Shown piece after piece: positions 58,112 through 64,000 of a stretch of DNA of 64,000 bases. Below the pieces are notes generated by a model that worked only from the letters and a program-made list of their open reading frames with translations, searched no databases and was not told the origin of the DNA. The stretch is from assembly GCF_040187885.1 (NCBI RefSeq), contig NZ_JBDPLH010000014.1:14016-78015 (forward strand), written 5' to 3'. Both the position numbers and the translations under genes were made by a program. Position 1 is the first letter of the stretch. Each line of letters opens with the position of its first letter. The DNA is from Roseateles_E cavernae (lineage in GTDB: Bacteria; Pseudomonadota; Gammaproteobacteria; Burkholderiales; Burkholderiaceae_C).

Positions 58112-59749
58112 ATGATGAAAGACAAAACTGTGATCGCATCCACCAACGCCACCGACCTCGACAAGCTCGAAGCCGTTCTGGCCAAGTACCACCGCGACGA
58201 TGCCCCAGGTGCCATCGTCAGCGTGCAGCGCCATGGCAAGGTACTGCTGCGCCGCGGCTACGGTTTGGCCAATATCGAATGCGCCCAGGCCAACACGCCA
58301 TCCACCAAGATGCGCATCGGCTCCACCACCAAGCACTTCGCCTGTGTGATGGCCTTGCTGCTGCGCGACGATGGCAAGCTGTCGATCGACGAGCCGGTAT
58401 CTCGCTGGCTGCCCGAGCTGCCAGCAAGCCAGGGCCGGCGCACCTTGCGCCAGTTCATGAACCATACGGGCGGCACGCGCGACTATCTCGATCTTTCGCT
58501 GATCTCCAACGGCATGACTCTGATGCCCGAAGACGGTGCCTACCGCTATCAGTGCCAGCAGGAGGAGGACAACTTCGCACCGGGCGAGGGCTTCATCTAC
58601 AACAACGGCGGCTATCGGATGCTGTCGATGGTGATCGAGCGCGTGACCGGCTTGTCTCTGGCCGAAGCGATGCGCCAGCGCCTGTTCGAACCGCTGGGCA
58701 TGCACGAAACGTCGCTGTGGTCCAACGACCTCAATCCCTTGCCCGGCGTCGCACAGGCCCATTTCGCCACGGCAGACGGTCGTTTCACCAAGGGCATCTT
58801 CCCATCGGTCATCCTCGGGGAAGGCGGCATCGCCTCCACGCTGGATGACATGCAGCGATGGCTGGGTCACCTGCATGCGCCGACGCTGTGGGCGCGGAGC
58901 CTGTCGGACGAACTGCTGGCCCCCACCCGGCTGAACAACGGCTACGTGAACCCTTACGGCCTCGGCCTGATCGCTGAAACCTGGCGGGGCATCCGGATGT
59001 TCCACCATGCGGGTGGCGTCGTCGGCGGCTCGTGCCAGATGCTTTGTGCACCCGACCACGGCATCCAAATCATCACGATGACCAACCGCAGCGACACGGC
59101 AGCGCCAGAGCTGGCCGAGAAGCTGCTCAGCGCCCTGGTTGAAGCCGAGCTCGAGCCAGCGTCCGCGCTGGCCGATGCGAAGCTGATCGACAGCCTCGGA
59201 GGTCACTACTTCTGCGCAGACAGCGGACGGCACTTTGTGATCCTGCGTCACGGCGACAACCTGTTCCTGAAGAACTTCGATGGCATGCTGCCGCTCACAC
59301 AAGCGCCTGGCGAGGCCATGCTGCGCGTGAACCTGTTGTCCGTGATCGCACTGACGGTCACGCCGGTTCTGAATAGCCAGGGCCAGGCGGTGGTCATCGA
59401 GGTGGCAGAGCAAGGCCTCGTGCACCGCTGCGAGCGCGTTACGCCGCTGCAGGGGCTGGAATCGCTCGGCGACTACGCGGGCAGCTTCCACAGCAGCGAG
59501 CTGTGCGCGCACATCACCATAGGCGAGGGCGAGCCGACATCGGTGCATATCTCGGGCCGCTATGGCAGCACGCGCTACCGGCTTGAGCCGCTTTTGCCCG
59601 GCACTTGCCTGATGCAGAGCACCGACCCGATGGTGCCGCTCAGCGGCACACTGCGGCTCACGCGCGGTGCGGACGGCAGGCGCCGCTTGATCTTGGACAC
59701 TGGCCGCACCCGCCGCCTGGCATTGCTGGAGGCGAAAGCCCGTGGCTGA
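58112..59749 (+). CDS. Serine hydrolase of the D-aminopeptidase/MlrB (beta-lactamase-like) family
   Basis: A 545-residue penicillin-recognising-fold enzyme. Motif 1 is Ser71-x-x-Lys74 in GSTTKHF, motif 2 Tyr163-x-Asn165 in FIYNNGGYR, and motif 3 His299-x-Gly301 in FHHAGG. After the catalytic domain (to about residue 345) come two beta-barrel-like segments. The total length matches D-aminopeptidase (about 520) and MlrB, the microcystin linear-peptide hydrolase, rather than class C beta-lactamases. No signal peptide is evident, so it should act in the cytosol. Its stop overlaps the transporter start by eight bases. Expected to cut short peptides; substrate unknown. Confidence 0.85.
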   Translation: MMKDKTVIASTNATDLDKLEAVLAKYHRDDAPGAIVSVQRHGKVLLRRGYGLANIECAQANTPSTKMRIGSTTKHFACVMALLLRDDGKLSIDEPVSRWLPELPASQGRRTLRQFMNHTGGTRDYLDLSLISNGMTLMPEDGAYRYQCQQEEDNFAPGEGFIYNNGGYRMLSMVIERVTGLSLAEAMRQRLFEPLGMHETSLWSNDLNPLPGVAQAHFATADGRFTKGIFPSVILGEGGIASTLDDMQRWLGHLHAPTLWARSLSDELLAPTRLNNGYVNPYGLGLIAETWRGIRMFHHAGGVVGGSCQMLCAPDHGIQIITMTNRSDTAAPELAEKLLSALVEAELEPASALADAKLIDSLGGHYFCADSGRHFVILRHGDNLFLKNFDGMLPLTQAPGEAMLRVNLLSVIALTVTPVLNSQGQAVVIEVAEQGLVHRCERVTPLQGLESLGDYAGSFHSSELCAHITIGEGEPTSVHISGRYGSTRYRLEPLLPGTCLMQSTDPMVPLSGTLRLTRGADGRRRLILDTGRTRRLALLEAKARG

Positions 59750-61046
59750 CGCACGTGCACCGTCGCGGCTCGTTGTCGCAGGCTTCGGCGCAGGTGCGCT
59801 TGGCGCGCACCTGAGTGCGGGCACCATCCCGCTGCTGTTCCTGTTCTACCTGACCGAGTTCGCCAAGGTACCCCCGGCGCTCGCCGGCGTGCTGCTTGCT
59901 GTGCCCAAGATCGCCGACTTGCTGCTCGATCCTTGGATCGGGCGTCGAACCGACGACTTGGCCCGCACGATGGGCAGCCGCGGCGCGCTGCTGGGGCTGG
60001 GCAGCATCGTGCTGCCGGTGCTGACCCTGCTGCTGTTCGCGCCGGTGGCCGGGCTGCCGCTGCCATTGCGCGTGGGCGTGCTCGGCGCTCTGTTGGTGGC
60101 GATGTCCCTGCTTTCGACGGTCTACACGGTGGCGCATACCGCCTTGGCCAGCGAGATCGCTGGCGATATGGGCGGCCGCAGCACCTTGATGTCGGCCCGC
60201 GCCATCGGTCAGACCTTCTCGGGACTGCTGGCCTCGATGCTGGCACCGCTGCTGGTGTCCGCGTTCAGCGACTTCCACGGCGGGTACCTGGGCATGTCCA
60301 CCGTGCTGGGACTGATGTCGGTCGTGGCCATGAGCGTGTGTTGGAGCGCGGTGCGCCGGGTTCCCCTGCGTACAGGCGTCGAGGGTGAGGCCCGGCCTCC
60401 GCTGCTGAAGGCCTTGCGCCAGACGTTGAGCAACAAGGCTTTCTATTGCATCGCGCTGGTCCTGGTGCTGATGGGCGCAGCCTCAAGTGCACTCTTTAGC
60501 GCTTTGCCGTATGCCAACAAGCATCTGCTCCGCGCTGGCCCCGAGAACCTGTCGCTACTGCTGACGCCGATGTTCGTCGCGCTGCTGGTCGGTGTGTCCT
60601 TGTCGCCATGGCTGACCAAGCGCCTGCGCCCGGCCTTGCTGCTGGGCTGGGCCTTGCTTGTGGCGCTGGCGGGCGTGCTGTGGTTCGCGGTCGGACCGCG
60701 CGGTAACGCGTCGCTGGTAACCGGGGGCCTGGTGTTCGGTCTGGCCTGCGGCGTGCTGACGGTGCTGATTTCCACCTTGGCGATCGAAGCCTGCACCCGC
60801 TCATCCGCCCACGGCGAAAGTCTGGGTCTATACCTGGGCATCCTGTTCTCGGCCGAGAAACTCGGTCAGTCGCTGGGCGGCATCGTCGTCGGCGTCGGGC
60901 TGGAATGGGTCGGCTCTCTGGAGGCACCCGCCGGGTCGCCCGCCTTCCACCGGCTCGAGTTGCTGTGGGTCGGTGTGCCCGCGCTGGCGCTGGCCATAGC
61001 GTTGCTGCCCCTGATACCCCTGCATGCGCGCCTGCGGGCGCTTTGA
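59742..61046 (+). CDS. MFS/GPH-type transporter
   Basis: A 434-residue membrane protein with about 12 helices. The loop DPWIGRRTDDLARTMGSRGALL between helices 2 and 3 matches the GPH (glycoside-pentoside-hexuronide) branch of the major facilitator superfamily. The start is GTG, overlapping the serine hydrolase stop. In the microcystin mlr cluster the corresponding slot is filled by mlrD, a putative peptide transporter. Here it would carry the peptide or its fragments across the inner membrane. Direction and substrate are not visible. Confidence 0.87.
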   Translation: MADARAPSRLVVAGFGAGALGAHLSAGTIPLLFLFYLTEFAKVPPALAGVLLAVPKIADLLLDPWIGRRTDDLARTMGSRGALLGLGSIVLPVLTLLLFAPVAGLPLPLRVGVLGALLVAMSLLSTVYTVAHTALASEIAGDMGGRSTLMSARAIGQTFSGLLASMLAPLLVSAFSDFHGGYLGMSTVLGLMSVVAMSVCWSAVRRVPLRTGVEGEARPPLLKALRQTLSNKAFYCIALVLVLMGAASSALFSALPYANKHLLRAGPENLSLLLTPMFVALLVGVSLSPWLTKRLRPALLLGWALLVALAGVLWFAVGPRGNASLVTGGLVFGLACGVLTVLISTLAIEACTRSSAHGESLGLYLGILFSAEKLGQSLGGIVVGVGLEWVGSLEAPAGSPAFHRLELLWVGVPALALAIALLPLIPLHARLRAL

Positions 61047-61064
61047 AACTAAACGGACACCGGT

Positions 61065-62537
61065 ATGAGAATCTTCACCTCGGGTTTGCTGACAGAGACC
61101 AACACCTTCTCCGATTTCAAGACCACGCTCGCGACCTTCGAGGAAATGGGCATTGTGCGCGGACCGATCGCCGCCGACGCCCTCAGCGGAGTGGGTCAGC
61201 TCGTCGAGTGCTGGCGTCGTCTGGCCGCCGAGCAGGGCGACACGGTCCACGAGGGCATTTACGGCATCGCCCAACCGGGCGGTCCTGTGCCTGCGGCCGA
61301 CTATGCCCAGCTGCGAGGCGAGTTGTTGGCCGCAGTGCAGGCTGCACTGCCACTGGACATGGCGCTGCTGTACCTGCACGGTGCGATGGTCGCCGATGGC
61401 CTGGATGACTGCGAGGGCGACATCATCCAGGCCGTGCGCGCTCTCGTCGGCGAAGCCTGCGTGATTGGTGTCGAGCTCGATCCGCACTGCCACATGAGCA
61501 GTGCCATGACTACGGGCGCCGATGCCATCATCCTGATGCGCGAGTACCCGCACACCGACGGCGAGGAGCGAGGTATCGAGTTGTTCAGGCTTTGCCGGAA
61601 CGCAGCCGCAGGCCGCACTCGCCCGGTGATCGCAGTGGAGGATTGCCGCATGGTGGGCTTCTACCCGACCACATCACAGCCGATGCGAGGTCTGGTCGAC
61701 AAGCTCGCCGAGGTGGAGCATCGACCTGGCATCCTGTCGGCCAGCCTGGTGCACGGGTTTCCGTGGGGTGACGTGGCGGACGCGGGCTCCAAGGTCCTGG
61801 TGGTAGCCGACGGGAATGCAGACCTGGCGGCGGCCACTGCGCGCGAACTGGCACAGGACTTCTACCGCCTGCGCCACGAGCTGGTGCCCCGGCTCCAGAC
61901 CATGGACGAGGCCCTGGCGGGCCTTCCTGACGACGACGCGCCCGTCCAGCCACCACGCATACTCGCCGATGCAGGTGACAACCCGGGGGGCGGCGCGCCC
62001 TGCGATCACACCGTGATGCTCGCCGCCTTGCTCAAGCACAGCGAACTTCGTAGCGCCTTGGGCATGATCTGGGATCCTGCGGCGGTAGCGGCATGTCATG
62101 CCGCCGGCATCGGCGCCGTCATGAGCCTGTCGATTGGCGGCAAGGCTGGTGCGGCTTCCGGCGAGCCCCTCGTGGTCGAGGTGACCGTGCGGGGATTGTC
62201 CGAGCAGCATACGCAGCTCATGGGGGAGGGCGTCGATCCGCTCGGCCGCGCCGCCTGGGTGCGCGCCGGCCCGGTCGATGTCGTGCTGATCAGCCGCCGG
62301 CAGCAAACCCTGGGACCAACCGCGTTCACGCACCTGGGTGTGCCGCTGCCCGAGGCCCGCGTGATTGGCGTGAAGTCCAGCCACCACTACTATGCGGGAT
62401 TCTCGCCGCTGTCCAGCGATTGCCGCGTCATCGAAACCGGTGCCGCCCTGTCTATGGACTTTGCCCAGTTGCCGTACCGGCAGCGCGATCGGGACTTCTT
62501 TCCGGCCGTGGACAACCCCGCGCCACACCTGGCATGA
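61065..62537 (+). CDS. M81-family metallopeptidase (MlrC-like)
   Basis: A 490-residue protein that begins MRIFTSGLLTETNTFSD, the typical M81 N-terminus. Likely zinc ligands are Asp139, His141 and His143 in GVELDPHCHMS and His163 in YPHTDGEERG. LYLHGAMVADG and AGDNPGGGAPCD are conserved family segments. MlrC cleaves the linear tetrapeptide in microcystin breakdown, but most M81 proteins have no known substrate. It lies 18 bases after the transporter gene and overlaps the PLP-enzyme gene by four bases. The protein is cytosolic. Confidence 0.88.
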   Translation: MRIFTSGLLTETNTFSDFKTTLATFEEMGIVRGPIAADALSGVGQLVECWRRLAAEQGDTVHEGIYGIAQPGGPVPAADYAQLRGELLAAVQAALPLDMALLYLHGAMVADGLDDCEGDIIQAVRALVGEACVIGVELDPHCHMSSAMTTGADAIILMREYPHTDGEERGIELFRLCRNAAAGRTRPVIAVEDCRMVGFYPTTSQPMRGLVDKLAEVEHRPGILSASLVHGFPWGDVADAGSKVLVVADGNADLAAATARELAQDFYRLRHELVPRLQTMDEALAGLPDDDAPVQPPRILADAGDNPGGGAPCDHTVMLAALLKHSELRSALGMIWDPAAVAACHAAGIGAVMSLSIGGKAGAASGEPLVVEVTVRGLSEQHTQLMGEGVDPLGRAAWVRAGPVDVVLISRRQQTLGPTAFTHLGVPLPEARVIGVKSSHHYYAGFSPLSSDCRVIETGAALSMDFAQLPYRQRDRDFFPAVDNPAPHLA

Positions 62538-63682
62538 GATCGGCAGCTTTCGCAAGTGCTCCCCCAGTGACGGCCGCAGGCCCTTTCGCGCAGCCAGGTC
62601 GCGTGGAATCGACAACCCGCGCGCTTGTCACCGTCGACGGCCGGCAGTATCTCAACTTCAGCGGATCTAGCTATCTGGGACTGGGTGGCCACGCGACGCT
62701 GGTCGCTGCGGGCATCGACGCGCTGCACCGCTACGGAGCGCAGACGCCACTGGCCCGGCACTACGGTTTCCAGCTCGGCGCCAACCTCGATGTCGAGGCC
62801 GAAGCACGACGCTTCTTTGGCGTGGACGGCGCTATGTTTTTCGGTACCGGTTACCTTTTTGGGTTGATCGCGTTGCCGGGCTTGGCACCATTGGGTGATG
62901 CCATCTTCCTCGACGACCGTGCCCACTACAGCCTGCATGACGGCGCCCGCGCCAGCGGCCTGCCGATGCACAGCTTCCGACACCGAGACGTCAAAGACCT
63001 GGCCGAAGTGATGGCACGAACCCTGGCTACAGGCGAGCGGCCGATCATCGCCACCGACGGCATGTTCGCCACCTATGGCTCGGTGCCTCCGCTGAAGGCC
63101 TATGCGGAACTGATCGCGAAGCGGGATGGCTGGCTGGTGGTTGACGAGTCGCACGCCTTCGGCTGTCTCGGCGCGACCGGATGTGGCGCCGTGGAGGCCG
63201 CAGGTTTGACGCGGGAGCGCATCGTGGCGGGCGGTTCGGTGGCCAAGTCTTTTGGCGCCCACGGCGGCATCGCGATCGGGGATGCTGCCGTGATCGAACG
63301 CTTGTGGCAGGGGCCCGCCGCGCGCGGTGCGGCGCTGGGATGCGCAGCTGGAGCGGCGATGACAACCGCCAGCTTGCGGCTCGTGCGCGAGCAGCCGCAG
63401 CTGCTGGCCCGCTTGCGTCAGAACGCCCGCCGGCTCAAGGAAGGGCTGCGTGGCATGGAGCTGTCCATCGAAGACGGCGACGGTCCGCTGGCCACGTTCA
63501 CCCACCGCTCAGCAAGCGATATGCAGCACATCCAGTCAAGCCTGATGTCGTCAGGCATCGTCGTCAGCTATTCCACCTACGTCGGCGCGGGTCCTGCCGG
63601 TTCGCTGCGCATCGCAGCGATGGCCGATCACACCGAGCAACAGATAGACCGGCTGCTCACCACCTTGGCGCCGCTGCTTTGA
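62534..63682 (+). CDS. Alpha-oxoamine synthase-family PLP enzyme
   Basis: A 382-residue fold-type I aminotransferase relative, of the group with BioF, Kbl, ALA synthase and serine palmitoyltransferase. The PLP lysine is Lys238 in GGSVAKSFGAHGG. Asp204 and His207 lie in VVDESHAFG, and His131, which stacks on PLP, in DDRAHYSLHDG. Such enzymes condense an amino acid with an acyl-CoA, or cleave an amino-ketone. No bio genes are present, so a role in processing the freed amino acid is inferred. The start overlaps the M81 stop (ATGA). Confidence 0.86.
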   Translation: MRSAAFASAPPVTAAGPFAQPGRVESTTRALVTVDGRQYLNFSGSSYLGLGGHATLVAAGIDALHRYGAQTPLARHYGFQLGANLDVEAEARRFFGVDGAMFFGTGYLFGLIALPGLAPLGDAIFLDDRAHYSLHDGARASGLPMHSFRHRDVKDLAEVMARTLATGERPIIATDGMFATYGSVPPLKAYAELIAKRDGWLVVDESHAFGCLGATGCGAVEAAGLTRERIVAGGSVAKSFGAHGGIAIGDAAVIERLWQGPAARGAALGCAAGAAMTTASLRLVREQPQLLARLRQNARRLKEGLRGMELSIEDGDGPLATFTHRSASDMQHIQSSLMSSGIVVSYSTYVGAGPAGSLRIAAMADHTEQQIDRLLTTLAPLL

Positions 63683-63741
63683 GCAGTGCCGTCCACCAGG
63701 TCTGTCACGACCACCTTCCTTTCCAGTCTCCAGTGCCACTC

Positions 63742-63981
63742 ATGAATCTTCCCTTCTCCAAGCTGCGCCATGCCCATGGCTTCGTGTTCCTGTCGGGCGA
63801 GCTGCCCATCGCCGAGGACGGTACGGTGCCAGAGGGCATCCGAGCGCAGACCTCCCTGGCCTTGCGCCGCATTGAAGCCACCCTTGCCGGCGCAGGCCTC
63901 ACACTGAGCGAGGTCGTCCAGGTCACGGTGCATCTGATCGACACGGCCGATTTCAGTATGCGTCCGGCCAAGTCATCTTGA
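63742..63981 (+). CDS. RidA family protein, C-terminally truncated
   Basis: Only 79 residues, against about 125-130 for the family. The start MNLPFSKLRHAHGFVFLSGE and the segment LSEVVQVTVHLIDTADFS are typical RidA. The frame then ends in MRPAKSS and a stop, before the conserved C-terminal part with the active-site Arg and Glu. RidA hydrolyses reactive enamines and imines released by PLP enzymes, which fits its place after one. The truncation is either real (pseudogene) or a local sequence error. Its position 59 bases after the PLP gene suggests the same operon. Confidence 0.75.
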   Translation: MNLPFSKLRHAHGFVFLSGELPIAEDGTVPEGIRAQTSLALRRIEATLAGAGLTLSEVVQVTVHLIDTADFSMRPAKSS

Positions 63982-64000
63982 CAGGCTGACGACCTGAGCG

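Noticed and set aside
54202..63981. Calling the locus a microcystin-degradation (mlr) cluster
   Set aside because: No mlrA-like protease is present, gene order and direction differ from mlr, and serine hydrolases, GPH transporters and M81 proteins are broad families. Only similarity in enzyme classes is claimed.

Overview
The window looks like chromosomal DNA of a high-GC betaproteobacterium of the order Burkholderiales, most likely the Rubrivivax/Roseateles/Paucibacter side of that order. This is judged from conserved gene blocks (surE-pcm-nlpD-rpoS-rlmD; carA-carB-greA with yhbY, rlmE, ftsH, folP and glmM; pstSCAB-phoU-phoB-phoR; rho-trxA) and from protein character. It is not a measured placement.

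Positions 1-49107 are core genome. In order they hold: the end of an OmpR-type regulator with its sensor kinase; GMP reductase; a KAS III-like enzyme; an SDR enzyme; a class A penicillin-binding protein; exonuclease I; several small or regulatory genes (a degenerate GGDEF protein, a PRC-barrel protein, a LuxR-type regulator); a quinone oxidoreductase; the surE to rlmD block; a Bax-inhibitor-like membrane protein; a GlcG/HbpS protein; the car-gre-ftsH-glmM stretch; a FAS1 lipoprotein; the complete high-affinity phosphate operon with its PhoB/PhoR pair; an ArnT-like glycosyltransferase; rpmE2, rho and trxA; and an AddAB-type nuclease-helicase pair. The core ends at a tRNA-Pro(UGG) gene. Regulatory sites readable from sequence include divergent Pho boxes, a heat-shock promoter for ftsH, several intrinsic terminators, and a repeated layout in which a -10-like hexamer lies 4-9 bases before an ATG that has no Shine-Dalgarno sequence.

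Positions 49108-64000 are accessory in character. After the tRNA come an IS3 transposase fragment, an orphan solute-binding protein, gene debris with DnaA-box-like sites, an Xre/ParS-RES toxin-antitoxin pair behind a palindromic operator, and a truncated alpha/beta hydrolase. From 54202 to the end lies a coherent catabolic locus: TonB-dependent receptor, dipeptide-epimerase-type enolase-superfamily enzyme, TetR regulator, D-aminopeptidase/MlrB-like serine hydrolase, MFS/GPH transporter, MlrC-like M81 metallopeptidase, alpha-oxoamine synthase and a shortened RidA. Three of these classes (serine hydrolase, transporter, M81 peptidase) are those of the microcystin-degradation genes mlrB, mlrD and mlrC, but no mlrA-like protease is present. 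The reading offered here is a TetR-controlled pathway that takes up and dismantles a small peptide, possibly one containing D- or otherwise unusual residues; the substrate is unknown.

One technical warning: a single N at 19578 is flanked by two identical 150-base copies (19428-19577 and 19579-19728). This looks like an unmerged contig join rather than a biological duplication.
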